Assembly: GCF_008923185.1 (NCBI RefSeq)
Contig: NZ_WBMT01000007.1
Coordinates: forward strand, 1 to 64,000
Direction: 5' to 3'
Source of the DNA: Actinomadura rudentiformis
GTDB lineage: Bacteria > Actinomycetota > Actinomycetes > Streptosporangiales > Streptosporangiaceae
DNA length: 64,000 bases
The notes beneath the pieces are model-generated. The model searched no databases and was not told where the DNA came from. It worked only from the letters and a program-made list of their open reading frames with translations. Position numbers and translations under genes: made by a program. Positions 54,841 to 63,834 of the stretch are shown here, one piece after another (within the stretch, counting starts at the first letter, position 1; every line of letters starts with the position of its first letter).

Positions 54841-55913
54841 TCAAGGAACTCCCGCGACGTGCCCTGCCAGGCGTCCGGTTCCGAGCCCGGGCTGAGGCTC
54901 GTTCCCGTGCCCGTGCCCGTGCTCGCGCTCGGGCGGGTCTCGACCTTGCGTACGCCGTCCACGTGCACGCCGGGCCCGTCCAGTTCGGCGGGTTCGGCGG
55001 GTTCGGCGTCCAGCCGGTCGGAGCCGGGGCCGGTGGCCTCCAGCACCACGTCTTCGAGTGATCTGCGCTGGACGTGGATCTCGTCGATCCGCAGGCCCTC
55101 GCGGACGAGGCGGGCGTTGAGCTCGGCGGCGTCGGCCGTCCGGACCAGCAGCCGGGCGCCGTCCCGGTGCTCCACCCCGCCGTCGAGCAGCGCCACCGCC
55201 CGGTCCGCGTCCGGGGTGTGGACGACGACCCGGCCGGTCGGCGACCGCACCTGGCTCATCTCCTCTTCGAGCACCAGATGGCCGCGGTCCATGACCCCGA
55301 CGCGGGTGCACAGCTGCTCGACCTCACTGAGGAGATGGCTGCACAGGAAGATCGTCGTGCCGTTGGCGTTGAGCTCCTCCAGCAGGTCGCGTATTTCGCG
55401 GATGCCCTGAGGGTCGAGGCCGTTGGTGGGCTCGTCCAGCACGAGCAGCCGAGGCTGGTGGAGGAGCGCGGCGGCGAGCCCGAGGCGTTGCCGCATCCCG
55501 AGCGAGTACGTCTTGACCGGCCGGTCATCGACGCCGGAGAGCCCGGCCCGGGTCAGCGCCTCCTCGACCCGGAGCCGCCGGGCCTTGCGCGACCCGCCGC
55601 CCCCGGGACCGGAGGCGTCGAGGAAGGTGAGGTTGGCCCGGCCGGAGAGATGCGCGTACGCGCCGGGGCCCTCCACCAGCGCGCCGACCTCGCGGAGCAC
55701 CTCGTTGGTGCGGCGCGGGATGGGCTGCCCCATCACCTCGATCTCCCCGGACGTCGCGTACACCAGGCCGAGGATCATCCGCACGAGCGTCGTCTTGCCC
55801 GAGCCGTTCGGCCCGAGCAGCCCGTAGCGGTCGCCCTCCCGCACGTTCAGATCGACCTCGTGCACGGCGGTGATGCGGCCGAACCGCTTGGTCAGCGCCC
55901 GTGTGACGATCAT
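54837..55913 (-). CDS. ABC transporter ATP-binding protein
   Basis: A 358-residue ATPase: Walker A GPNGSGKTTLVRM, signature TYSLGMRQRLGLAAALLHQP, Walker B LLVLDEPTNGLDPQGIREIR and the switch histidine in IFLCSHLLSEVEQL. After the core (about 300 residues) a C-terminal acidic and Thr/Gly-rich tail (STGTGTGTSLSPGSE) is encoded by short repeats. It overlaps the permease downstream and the RseB-like gene upstream (ATGA), so the three are one operon. Confidence 0.95.
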   Translation of the reverse strand: MIVTRALTKRFGRITAVHEVDLNVREGDRYGLLGPNGSGKTTLVRMILGLVYATSGEIEVMGQPIPRRTNEVLREVGALVEGPGAYAHLSGRANLTFLDASGPGGGGSRKARRLRVEEALTRAGLSGVDDRPVKTYSLGMRQRLGLAAALLHQPRLLVLDEPTNGLDPQGIREIRDLLEELNANGTTIFLCSHLLSEVEQLCTRVGVMDRGHLVLEEEMSQVRSPTGRVVVHTPDADRAVALLDGGVEHRDGARLLVRTADAAELNARLVREGLRIDEIHVQRRSLEDVVLEATGPGSDRLDAEPAEPAELDGPGVHVDGVRKVETRPSASTGTGTGTSLSPGSEPDAWQGTSREFLE

Positions 55914-57028
55914 GAGATCAGCTCGTTGGCGGCGGTGCGCAGCAGGTCCGGCCGTACCGGCCCCGCCAGCAGGAACGTCCGGCCGATCGCCTCTTCGCGG
56001 ACCAGGACGGCGGTCAGGACCGAGGTCTGCAGCGCGAGCGCCTCGCCTCGCGACACCGCGAGCGAGCCCGCGCCGGCCGTGCGCGCCGCCTCGAAGACCC
56101 GCCGCCCGTAGCGGCCGGGCAGCGGCGCCACGACGAACGACGAGTAGCCGCCCGAGTAGGCCCGGACGCTGGCGATGGACGGCGTGGAGTCCAGCGCGGG
56201 ACGGCCGGCCAGCGAAGCCGGCATGCGCTCCGTCGTCCGCGAGGCCAGCCGCGCGAGCAGGTCGAAGGTGTCGACCTCCGACGTCCGCACCCCGGGCGCG
56301 AACCGCGGCGCCACGGCGGACGCGGCGGGGCGCGCGAAGCGCACGTCGAGGAGCCGGGTGGTCAGCACCGCCCGGCTCCCCCCGCGCGGAACGATCCGTA
56401 CCTCAAGCGGAACCCCCGTCTCTGGGTCGGCCCAGATGTCCACCGAGCCGATCGTGGTCGCGGAATCGGCGGGCGTCACGCGCAGCCCGGCGGCCGAACG
56501 GCCCGCGATGCGGCGCGTGTCCAGGCCGGTCAGGCGGTCGGCCGGGGTGCTCAGGCGCAGCAGCCTGCGGCCGAGATCGGGCGGCATGAGATCGGCGGCG
56601 TTCGGCAGCCGGACCGTCTGCGCCCCCTGGATCTTGGTCAGCTGCTCGCTCTCGTAGTCCCAGATCGCCAGGCCGGTCTTCGATCGCAGGAAGTCTCGTT
56701 CGCCGGTGGCGGTGACGAGGGCGACGCGCCAGTTCTCCGGCGCGTCGTACCAGACCCGCATGCGAGAGGTGCCGCCGAGCAGCCCCGTCGCGTCGTCCAG
56801 GCCCGGCAAGTCAGGGATGCCCAGCGAGCCGGTGCTCTCCGCGAGGCCCTGGTAGGGCCGCTCGGCCGAGCCGAGGATCAGCCCGCGCAGCCGCTGCGGA
56901 TCGACGTCCGCCCCGGCGACGGGGAACGCGGCGATCGCGAACGGGATCGAGCACAGCGCGGCCACCAGCGCCGTGACCAGAAGCCACCGGCGCCGCGCCT
57001 CACCGCGAACCACGCTCACCTTTGCCAC
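55910..57028 (-). CDS. Membrane-anchored RseB/LolA-like protein
   Basis: A 372-residue protein with an N-terminal membrane segment (WLLVTALVAALCSIPFAIAA) and an extracytoplasmic part with the MucB/RseB-type features: WYDAPENWRVALVTATGERD, LAIWDYESEQLTKIQGAQ, AGRSAAGLRVTPADSATTIG and VDIWADPETGVPLEVRIVPR. Relatives bind lipids or regulate anti-sigma factors. No sigma factor gene is adjacent; co-transcription with the ABC-2 exporter suggests it hands a lipid or senses a substrate. A GTG start is chosen; an earlier ATG at 57106 lacks support. Confidence 0.7.
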   Translation of the reverse strand: MAKVSVVRGEARRRWLLVTALVAALCSIPFAIAAFPVAGADVDPQRLRGLILGSAERPYQGLAESTGSLGIPDLPGLDDATGLLGGTSRMRVWYDAPENWRVALVTATGERDFLRSKTGLAIWDYESEQLTKIQGAQTVRLPNAADLMPPDLGRRLLRLSTPADRLTGLDTRRIAGRSAAGLRVTPADSATTIGSVDIWADPETGVPLEVRIVPRGGSRAVLTTRLLDVRFARPAASAVAPRFAPGVRTSEVDTFDLLARLASRTTERMPASLAGRPALDSTPSIASVRAYSGGYSSFVVAPLPGRYGRRVFEAARTAGAGSLAVSRGEALALQTSVLTAVLVREEAIGRTFLLAGPVRPDLLRTAANELIS

Positions 57029-57136
57029 CGTACGTCGAGGTTCCCGAAATGCACCGGTCTGAGACGTACTTCCATAGAAGCACCTCTGATGCACTGATCC
57101 CGTCATGCACCTAACGAGGCGAGGCCTAAAAGCAGC

Positions 57137-57784
57137 CTAAAGAGCCGCCCGGCCACCGGACGAGCGGGCACCGGAGGAGTGGCCACCGGACGAGTTGCCA
57201 CCGGACGGGTGGAGACTGAACGAGCGGAGGACGTCGAGCAGCGCGGCGCGGAGTTCGGCGGCGGTGAGGTCGAGGGCACCGGCACCCGCGAGATGGTCGA
57301 AGAGGAGGCCGTCGAGGCAGGCGACCAGCACCGGCGCCTGCCGGGCCGGGTCGGGCGCACCGATGGCGGCGAGCATGTGCTCGGCGAGCAGGCGCGGTCG
57401 CGAGCCTGCCTCCACGAAGACCGCCCGGAGCTCCGGCCTGCGGGTCGCCTCCAGCGCCAGCTCGTAGCGGGCGAGCATCCGGACGCGCCCCTTGGTCGTC
57501 CAGAATTCGAACAGCCCGGCCGCCGCCTCCGCGACATCGGCGAGATCCGCCTTGCCGGAGAGCGCGGGCCGGTCGGCGAGATCGGCGAGATCCACCTCGA
57601 CGAGCCGGTCGATCGCCGCCCGCAGCAGCGCCTGGCGGGTCCTGAAGTAGTACGAGCAGGAGCCCTCGGGCAGACCCGCCGCCCGGTCGACCGCCCGGTG
57701 GGTCAGCCCGCGCATGCCCGCCTCGGCCAGCGTCGTGATCGCCGCGTCGGCCAGCTGCCGGCGCCTGGACATGGCCTCGGTCAC
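57137..57784 (-). CDS. TetR-family regulator
   Basis: A 215-residue regulator: LADAAITTLAEAGMRGLTHR and AVDRAAGLPEGSCSYYFRTR are the helix-turn-helix, and the C-terminal domain resembles the PF17940-type TetR ligand domain. The end, HPSGGNSSGGHSSGARSSGG, is encoded by a 15-bp tandem repeat. It is divergent from the FAD monooxygenase gene with two palindromes between, so it likely represses it and itself. Confidence 0.85.
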   Translation of the reverse strand: MTEAMSRRRQLADAAITTLAEAGMRGLTHRAVDRAAGLPEGSCSYYFRTRQALLRAAIDRLVEVDLADLADRPALSGKADLADVAEAAAGLFEFWTTKGRVRMLARYELALEATRRPELRAVFVEAGSRPRLLAEHMLAAIGAPDPARQAPVLVACLDGLLFDHLAGAGALDLTAAELRAALLDVLRSFSLHPSGGNSSGGHSSGARSSGGRAAL

Positions 57785-57811
57785 ACCCTCACGTCCTCCC
57801 TTGAATCGCGG

Positions 57812-57851
57812 CTCTACAACTGTAGAGTACGGATATCTACTACAGATGTAG
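57812..57851. promoter_or_regulatory. Two operator candidates between TetR and monooxygenase genes
   Basis: CTCTACAACTGTAGAG (57812-57827) and CTACAGATGTAG (57840-57851) share the CTACA-N-TGTAG pattern, centred in the 80-bp divergent gap and separated by AT-rich GTACGGATAT. Their spacing suits two TetR dimers. Confidence 0.8.
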
Positions 57852-57864
57852 AGAGGGCTCGAAG

Positions 57865-59046
57865 ATGAGCGACGCGCAGCCGAAGAGCGAGCGGCGGGGC
57901 GGTGGGCGGCAGCGCACCGCGATCGTGGCCGGCGGCGGGATCGGCGGGCTGGCCGCCGCGATCGCCCTGATCAACCGGGGCTGGCAGGTCGACGTCCTGG
58001 AGAAGGCACCCGCGTTCGGCGAGGTCGGCGCCGGGCTGTCCCTCTGGCCCAACGGCGTGCGAGCCCTGGACGCGCTCGGCCTCGGCGAGCAGGTCCGGGC
58101 GCGGGCGCTCGTCGAGACCCAGGGCGGCATCCGCGACACCGCGGGCCGATGGCTGTCACGCACCGACGTCGAGGAGCTCGACCGCCGCTTCGGCCCGCTG
58201 GTGATGACGCACCGCGCCGACCTGCTGGAGATCCTCCGCGACGCGGTGCCCACCGGCGCCCTGCATGTGGACACCGAGGTGGAGGACGTCCGGGTGGACG
58301 GCGCGCAGGTCGAGGTCGTGCACGGCGACGGCGTCGCGCGGGCCGATCTGCTCGTCGGCGCCGACGGCATCAACAGCCGGGTCCGGCATGCGGTCTGGCC
58401 CGACGCGCCCGAGCCCGTCTACGCCGGTTACACCGCTTGGCGGCTTGTCGTCGACCCGGACCAGAAGATCGACGCGGGCGGCGAGACCTGGGGCCGGGGC
58501 CTGCGGGTGGGATTCGCGCCCCTGCCGGACGGCCGGGTCTACCTGTTCGGAGTGGCGAACGCGCCGACGGGACGGCACAGCCCCGGCAGCGAGCTGGCCG
58601 AGCTACGCCGCACCTTCGCGACCTGGCATGAGCCGATCCCGGCACTCATGGAAGCCGCGACCGAGGACGCCGTCATGCGGCACGACATCTACGAACTGCC
58701 GCCGCTCGCGACCTTCGTCTCCGGCCGCGTCGCCCTGCTCGGCGACGCCGCGCACGCGATGACCCCCAACATGGGGCAGGGCGCCAACCAGGCTCTCGAA
58801 GACGCCGTCACCCTCGCCGCGTTCCTCGACCGGAACGCCACCATCGAGTCCGCGCTCGCCGCGTACGACGCGAACCGCCGCCCGCGCACCCAGATGATCG
58901 CCAAGCGCTCGCACCGCATCGGCGTGGTCGCCCAATGGACCTGGGGTCCGGCGGTGAGGCTGCGCGAGACCGCCCTCCGGATCATCCCGGCGAGCTCCAT
59001 GTTCCGCGCCCTGACACCCGTCCTCAACTGGCAGCCGCCGTCCTGA
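57865..59046 (+). CDS. FAD-dependent aromatic-type monooxygenase
   Basis: A 393-residue group A flavoprotein monooxygenase: AIVAGGGIGGLAAAIALINR (FAD Rossmann), the DG motif in DLLVGADGINSRVRHA, and GRVALLGDAAHAMTPNMGQG with ANQALEDA for the ribityl site. These enzymes hydroxylate aromatic or polyketide substrates with NAD(P)H. No pathway genes are adjacent. GAGAGGG precedes the ATG. Regulated by the divergent TetR. Confidence 0.9.
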   Translation: MSDAQPKSERRGGGRQRTAIVAGGGIGGLAAAIALINRGWQVDVLEKAPAFGEVGAGLSLWPNGVRALDALGLGEQVRARALVETQGGIRDTAGRWLSRTDVEELDRRFGPLVMTHRADLLEILRDAVPTGALHVDTEVEDVRVDGAQVEVVHGDGVARADLLVGADGINSRVRHAVWPDAPEPVYAGYTAWRLVVDPDQKIDAGGETWGRGLRVGFAPLPDGRVYLFGVANAPTGRHSPGSELAELRRTFATWHEPIPALMEAATEDAVMRHDIYELPPLATFVSGRVALLGDAAHAMTPNMGQGANQALEDAVTLAAFLDRNATIESALAAYDANRRPRTQMIAKRSHRIGVVAQWTWGPAVRLRETALRIIPASSMFRALTPVLNWQPPS

Positions 59047-59142
59047 CCCGTCCCGCCCGCCTGATCACCATCTCATCCAGAATTTGAGCAGCGTTCACAT
59101 TTGGGCCTGGCTGGGTGCCGGAACCGCTGGGACGCTGCGCAC

Positions 59143-60615
59143 ATGATCTGTTGCAGGCCCAGCCGGCGGGAGTTGTTGCGCTGGAGCGTGGTGGTGGCGG
59201 GCGCCTCTCTCCTGCCGGTGACCGATCCTGAGCGGGTGTACGCGGCGGCGGCGCGGTCCGGGGCGGCACGGTCCGGGATGGCACGGGCCGTCGACCTGGA
59301 ACTCGTCACGCTCACCGAGACCAGCGCGATCCTGACCTGGTACACCGGAGTTCCGGGCACCGACGACGGCTTGGGGCGGATGAAGCCCGCCCCTGCCGAC
59401 AGCGAGGTGGAGTACGGGACACACCCGGGCCGGCTCACGCAACGAGCCACCGGACCTGCGAATACGCCGTACCACTATGTGGAGATTACCGGGCTGGAGC
59501 CGGGCCGCACCTATTACTACCGGGCCCGTTCCCAAGGCAAGGCCGCGAGCGCCACGCCGCTGGCCTTCGGGCAGGCGGCAGGCACGCCCCACGCGTACGG
59601 CGTCTTCAGTTTCACGACTCCGCAACCGCCGCCCGGCTCGTTCCTCTTCTCAGTGGCACTCTGCAACGATCTCCACGTCGGTGAGACGGTGGCGGGCCTC
59701 GTGGGCCAGCTGCCCTGGATCAAGGGAATCGAGCAGGTCCCCGGCCACCCGCCGTACCCGGAGATCATGGCCAAGGCGCTGGTCGAGGACGCACGGCGGC
59801 GCGGAGCGAGCTACCTGCTGGCCGCCGGTGACGTCACGAGCGAGGCGGTGCCGGTCGATGTCGGGCGTGCCAGGACCCTGCTCGACGGCTTCGGGTCGTA
59901 CGGCCGGGACTACCTTGTCGCCCGGGGCAACCACGACCGGGCCCACGAAGGTGCCGCCCACGCCTCGTGCAGTCCCGGGCAATGGCAGGGCCGCGACTGT
60001 TTCCGCGACGGCTTCTTCGTCGAAGGACCGACGTACTTCACGAATGACCTGCACGGCCTCCGCGTCATCGGGCTCGACACGTACGACAAGCCGGGCAACG
60101 GCGGGGACTCGGGTGGCCTGGGCAAAGAGCAGTACGCCTGGCTCGAGAGCAGGTTGAAGGACAACCCCGACCAGCCCACGATCGTGTTCGGGCACCACCC
60201 GCTCTTCGTGGAGAACGCGCCGCTGGCCATCACCGGCGGACAGTCGATCGAGGCCGGTCAGGCGATCTCGATCCTGCGCGCCTACGACCGCGCGCCCGGC
60301 GTCTTCCTGCACCACGCCGGGCACACGCACCGCAACCAGCGCTCGGTCTTCCCGCTCGCGCCCCGGGTCGTGCAGCAGGAGGTCGCCGCGGTCAAGGAGT
60401 ACCCGGGCGGCTTCACCTTGCTGCGCGTCCACACCGGCGGCTACGCCCTGAACTTCTACAAGACGCGCGGCGACCTCGCACGGGCATGGAGTGAACGCAG
60501 CAGGCAGGAACTGTCCGGCTTGTGGCCGCAGCTGTCGCTCGGTAACCGCGTGACCGACCGCAACAGCGTCACCCACGGCGACCTGTCCGGAATCAGCCGC
60601 CCACAAAGCCATTAA
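59143..60615 (+). CDS. Exported metallophosphoesterase with fibronectin-like N-domain
   Basis: A 490-residue protein. The N-terminus MICCRPSRRELLRWSVVVAG is a probable Tat signal. A purple-acid-phosphatase-like N-domain (VDLELVTLTETSAILTWYTG, HYVEITGLEPGRTYYYRARS) precedes the calcineurin-type domain: LCNDLHVGE, AAGDVTSEA, VARGNHDRAH, VFGHHPLF and HHAGHTHRNQ hold the metal ligands. Probably releases phosphate outside the cell. An IR (60624-60644) follows the stop. Confidence 0.85.
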   Translation: MICCRPSRRELLRWSVVVAGASLLPVTDPERVYAAAARSGAARSGMARAVDLELVTLTETSAILTWYTGVPGTDDGLGRMKPAPADSEVEYGTHPGRLTQRATGPANTPYHYVEITGLEPGRTYYYRARSQGKAASATPLAFGQAAGTPHAYGVFSFTTPQPPPGSFLFSVALCNDLHVGETVAGLVGQLPWIKGIEQVPGHPPYPEIMAKALVEDARRRGASYLLAAGDVTSEAVPVDVGRARTLLDGFGSYGRDYLVARGNHDRAHEGAAHASCSPGQWQGRDCFRDGFFVEGPTYFTNDLHGLRVIGLDTYDKPGNGGDSGGLGKEQYAWLESRLKDNPDQPTIVFGHHPLFVENAPLAITGGQSIEAGQAISILRAYDRAPGVFLHHAGHTHRNQRSVFPLAPRVVQQEVAAVKEYPGGFTLLRVHTGGYALNFYKTRGDLARAWSERSRQELSGLWPQLSLGNRVTDRNSVTHGDLSGISRPQSH

Positions 60616-60623
60616 GTCAGCAA

Positions 60624-60644
60624 TTTTATTCAGGTTGAATAAAA
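60624..60644. terminator. AT-rich inverted repeat after the phosphoesterase gene
   Basis: TTTTATTC and GAATAAAA flank a 5-nt loop. It could act as a terminator or as an operator for the gene at 60703. It is strikingly AT-rich for this genome. Confidence 0.5.
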
Positions 60645-60702
60645 CGCCCAAAAAATGTCACGATCCCCGAGTCGTCGCCACCGTCGTCAAGGGGAGAACG
60701 TC

Positions 60703-61599
60703 GTGATCGATTTCTATTCGTCGCAGAGCACATTCACCGATCCGGGCGAGCTGGGGGCATGGATCGACGGCGTCCCAGGTGATCTGGAGGGTGTGCGCCG
60801 GGCCGCTGCGCAATTGGTCTTCCACTACTGGGCGCACGGCGACATCACCGAGCACGGCTTCGCCCCCGAACGCCGGGCGGAGATCAATCTGCGGTACGCC
60901 GACGTGATGCTGCGCCGCGCACGTGAGCTCAATTCGGCCCCGCCGCCCGCCGACCGGGTCCCGACCGAGCAGCTGGTGGGGTGTTGCCGGGACAACACCG
61001 TGCTGTTCCTCACGCTCGCCCGCCACCACGGCATCCCTGCCCGCGGCAGGGTCGGTTTCGCCGGCTACCTCGTTCCGGGCCTGTTCATCGACCACATGAT
61101 CCCCGAGGTGTGGGACGCCGTGGAGGGACGCTGGCGGCTGGTCGAGCCGGAGTTCCCGGACGGCTACACGCCGCCCGGCGAGGACACTCCCCTCGACCTG
61201 ACGGACGTTCCCCGGGATCGTTTCCTGGCCGGGTCGGAGGCGTGGGAGTTGTGCCGGGCGGGCAAGATCGATCCGGAGCGCGTCTCGGTCGGTCCCGGGT
61301 TCGACCTGCCGTTCCTGAAGTCGTGGCCGTATCTGGTCCACAACCTCGTCTTCGACCTCGCCGCGCTCAACAAGGTCGAGATGCTCCTGTGGGACGGCTG
61401 GGGCATGATCGACACGACCGACGCGCCGGATGAGGCCACGTTCGAGCGGATGGACAGGCTCGCCGCGCTCGTCAACGACCCCGCCGTGACGCTCGACCGG
61501 ATCCAGGCCGCGTACGACGATCCCGATCTCCGGGTGCCGCCGGTGGTCTCCAGCTACCCGCCGCCTGACAACCAGCGGATCCAGGTAAGGCTGCGTTGA
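60703..61599 (+). CDS. Transglutaminase-like cysteine-protease-fold protein
   Basis: A 298-residue soluble protein. EQLVGCCRDNTVLFLTLARH followed by HGIPARGRVGFAGY is the transglutaminase-core cysteine motif, FIDHMIPEVWDAVEGRWRLV the histidine part and EPEFPDG the aspartate region. The start is GTG after AAGGGGAGAAC. Members may act as peptidases or peptide N-glycanase-like enzymes; substrate unknown. Confidence 0.8.
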   Translation: MIDFYSSQSTFTDPGELGAWIDGVPGDLEGVRRAAAQLVFHYWAHGDITEHGFAPERRAEINLRYADVMLRRARELNSAPPPADRVPTEQLVGCCRDNTVLFLTLARHHGIPARGRVGFAGYLVPGLFIDHMIPEVWDAVEGRWRLVEPEFPDGYTPPGEDTPLDLTDVPRDRFLAGSEAWELCRAGKIDPERVSVGPGFDLPFLKSWPYLVHNLVFDLAALNKVEMLLWDGWGMIDTTDAPDEATFERMDRLAALVNDPAVTLDRIQAAYDDPDLRVPPVVSSYPPPDNQRIQVRLR

Positions 61600-61621
61600 G
61601 CTGGGCGCACGCCATGATCAT

Positions 61622-61637
61622 TCGAACGTATGTTTGA
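61622..61637 (+). promoter_or_regulatory. SOS box (LexA site) upstream of alkB-like gene
   Basis: TCGAACGTATGTTTGA matches the mycobacterial/actinobacterial LexA consensus TCGAAC-N4-GTTCGA at all but one of its twelve fixed positions, and lies 23 bp before the start codon, with TATATT close downstream as a possible -10. Confidence 0.8.
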
Positions 61638-61660
61638 CCGGCTCGGATATATTGGGCGGT

Positions 61661-62290
61661 ATGAACGGAGCCATCCAGGGCCTTCTGCTCGACTGCACCG
61701 AGGAGACGGTCGTCGGCGCGCTCGGGGAGTCGGTGCGGCGGACGCATCTTGAGCATGGGGCCTGGATCGACGTGCGGCCCGGCTGGATCTCCGGCTCGGA
61801 CGCCCTGTTCGAGCGGCTGCTGACGGAGGTGCCCTGGCGTGCCGAGCAGCGGCGGATGTACGACCGGGTGGTCGACGTCCCCCGGCTGCTGAGCTTCTAC
61901 GACGAGGACGCCCCGCTCCCCGATCCGGTGCTCGACGAGGCCAAGGACGCCCTCAGCGCCCACTACGCGGACGAGCTCGGCGAGCCGTTCCGGACGGCGG
62001 GGCTCTGCCTCTACCGCGACGAGCACGACAGTGTCGCCTGGCACGGCGACCGGACCGGGCGAGGCCGGGCCGAGGACACCATGGTCGCGATCATCTCGTT
62101 CGGCGCGCCTCGTTCGTTGTTGCTTCGACCGCGCGGCGGCGGCGCGGCACGGCGCTACGGCATGGGCCCGGGCGACCTGCTGGTGATGGGCGGCAGTTGC
62201 CAGCGCACGTGGGAGCACGCGATTCCCAAAAGCACCAAGGCCGCCGGGCCAAGGATCAGCGTGCAGTTCCGCCCCCGCGGCGTTCGCTGA
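61661..62290 (+). CDS. alkB: AlkB-like 2-oxoglutarate/Fe(II) dioxygenase
   Basis: A 209-residue demethylase-type protein. WHGDRTGRG carries the HxD iron ligands, WEHAIPKS the third histidine, and PRISVQFRPR the two arginines that hold 2-oxoglutarate. LCLYRDEHDSVAWHGD is the usual AlkB phrase. It should remove alkyl damage from DNA or RNA bases. The SOS box upstream predicts induction by DNA damage. The start is the ATG at 61661. Confidence 0.9.
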   Translation: MNGAIQGLLLDCTEETVVGALGESVRRTHLEHGAWIDVRPGWISGSDALFERLLTEVPWRAEQRRMYDRVVDVPRLLSFYDEDAPLPDPVLDEAKDALSAHYADELGEPFRTAGLCLYRDEHDSVAWHGDRTGRGRAEDTMVAIISFGAPRSLLLRPRGGGAARRYGMGPGDLLVMGGSCQRTWEHAIPKSTKAAGPRISVQFRPRGVR

Positions 62291-62296
62291 AACGAC

Positions 62297-62354
62297 GCCG
62301 GAACGGCACTGGAACGGCACTGGAGCGCGCTGGAACGGCGCTGGAACGGCGGCG
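62297..62354. repeat. Short tandem repeat
   Basis: CTGGAACGGC-type units of about 10-13 bp recur four or five times between alkB and the L,D-transpeptidase gene. Confidence 0.7.
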
Positions 62355-62443
62355 AATAGGTCACGGTGGCCCCAAGCGCTACTTGCGTGATCTAAGGTGC
62401 CCTTGGGTCAATTGACAATTCCAAGGACAGGGGGCCGGTAGGC

Positions 62444-63187
62444 ATGCGCCTGAAGATCGCCGGACTTGCGTTGGTCGCCGGGGCCGTGGTGGCACCGCTC
62501 ATCTCCTCACCGGCCGAGGCCGCCGCACCCTCGGCGAGCGCTCCGAGCACCGCGGCCACGACGGCGGCGAGAGCCGCTGCGCCGCCCACGCTCTACTACG
62601 GCTCCAAGGGCAAGTACGTCACCTACCTGCAGAAGCGCCTGCGGGCGCTTCGCTACGACCCGGGCTCGATCAACGGGAAGTACGGCAAGGACACGCTCTA
62701 CGCCGTGTGGGCGTTCCAGAAGGTGAACGGTCTCAAGCCCGGCAGCAAGGGCACCGTCGGCAAGGGCACCTGGGCGGCGCTGGCGAAGCCCAAGTCGCCC
62801 GTGCGGATCGTCAAGAAGCCGGCCGCCAGCCGCGTGGAGATCTCCAAGAAGCGCCAGCTCGTCGTGGTCTACAAGAACAACAAGGTCTACCTGATCACGC
62901 ACACCTCGACCGGCAACAACAAGCGTTACTGCTACAAGGGCGAGTGCGACGTCGCGCGCACGCCGGTCGGCAACTTCAAGGTCACCCGCAAGATCAACGG
63001 CTGGCGGCACGCCAAGCTCGGCGACCTCTACAAGCCGATCTACTTCTACCGGGGCTACGCGCTGCACGGCTCGCCGAGCGTGCCGCTCTACCCGGCCTCG
63101 CACGGCTGCGCGCGCCTGCCGATGAAGCACACCGCCGACCTGATGTTCAAGATCATCCCGGTCGGCTTCCGCGTCTACGTGCGCTGA
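62444..63187 (+). CDS. Secreted L,D-transpeptidase with peptidoglycan-binding domain
   Basis: A 247-residue exported protein. Signal peptide MRLKIAGLALVAGAVVAPLI; PG_binding_1 domain from YYGSKGKYVTYLQKRLRALR to GTWAALAKP; then the YkuD catalytic domain with LHGSPSVPLYPASHGCARLP, where SHGCxR holds the nucleophile. It cross-links or modifies peptidoglycan by 3-3 bonds. Length and motifs are complete. Upstream TTGACAATTCCAAGG may contain promoter or ribosome-site elements. Confidence 0.9.
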   Translation: MRLKIAGLALVAGAVVAPLISSPAEAAAPSASAPSTAATTAARAAAPPTLYYGSKGKYVTYLQKRLRALRYDPGSINGKYGKDTLYAVWAFQKVNGLKPGSKGTVGKGTWAALAKPKSPVRIVKKPAASRVEISKKRQLVVVYKNNKVYLITHTSTGNNKRYCYKGECDVARTPVGNFKVTRKINGWRHAKLGDLYKPIYFYRGYALHGSPSVPLYPASHGCARLPMKHTADLMFKIIPVGFRVYVR

Positions 63188-63246
63188 CCCGGAGCCACAA
63201 AGCAGCGAGCCACCACCGCATCAAGCACCACAGAACCGAGCACGAC

Positions 63247-63285
63247 AAAGGCCCGTGATCGTCCCAGCGGCGGCCACGGGCCTTT
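63247..63285. terminator. Bidirectional terminator
   Basis: AAAGGCCCGTG (63247-63257) pairs perfectly with CACGGGCCTTT (63275-63285), with a 17-nt loop. A-tracts on one side and T-tracts on the other suit both the L,D-transpeptidase and the convergent VOC gene. Confidence 0.8.
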
Positions 63286-63299
63286 CGCATGGGCCACGC

Positions 63300-63755
63300 C
63301 TACTGGCCCGCCTGCTCCTGACCTGCCTGCTCCTGGCCCGCCTGCTCCATGGCGGCCCGGTCCATGTACATGACCTCCCAGTGGTGGCCGTCGGGGTCCT
63401 GGAAGCTGCGGCCGTACATCGGTCCCATGTCCATGGTGTCGCTGGCGGGCGAGCCACCCGACGCCAGCGCCGTGTCGACGAGCCGGTCGACCTCCTCACG
63501 GCTGTCCGCGGACAGCCCAATCATGGTCTCGGTGGTCGTCGCGGCGTCGGCGGTCGCCTTCCCCTTGGGCAGGAACCCGGCGAAGAACTGCTCGGTGAGC
63601 AGCATGGCGTAGTTGTGTCCCTCGGCGAGCACCAGGCAGGCCGCGTTCTCGTCGGTGAACATCGGGTCGAACGAGTAGCCGAGCTTGCTCCAGAAGGCCT
63701 TGGCCTGCTCGAGGTCCCGCACGGCGAGGTTCACGAAAATCATCTGGCCGGCCAT
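63300..63755 (-). CDS. VOC-family protein (glyoxalase-like)
   Basis: A 151-residue VOC protein: MAGQMIFVNLAVRDLEQAKA at the start, GYSFDPMFTDENAACLVL, and SFQDPDGHHWEVMYMD at the end match the DUF1244-like/PhnB-type VOC proteins common in actinomycetes. AAGGAG six bases before the ATG supports this start. The C-terminus (EQAGQ three times) comes from a 15-bp tandem repeat. Confidence 0.85.
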   Translation of the reverse strand: MAGQMIFVNLAVRDLEQAKAFWSKLGYSFDPMFTDENAACLVLAEGHNYAMLLTEQFFAGFLPKGKATADAATTTETMIGLSADSREEVDRLVDTALASGGSPASDTMDMGPMYGRSFQDPDGHHWEVMYMDRAAMEQAGQEQAGQEQAGQ

Positions 63756-63834
63756 GGTCATCTCCTTCACGGCTGCGCTGAGCCGAACGTTGGAACGTGG
63801 TGTCGTGGAGGTAGACCATGGCCATTTCGAAAAC

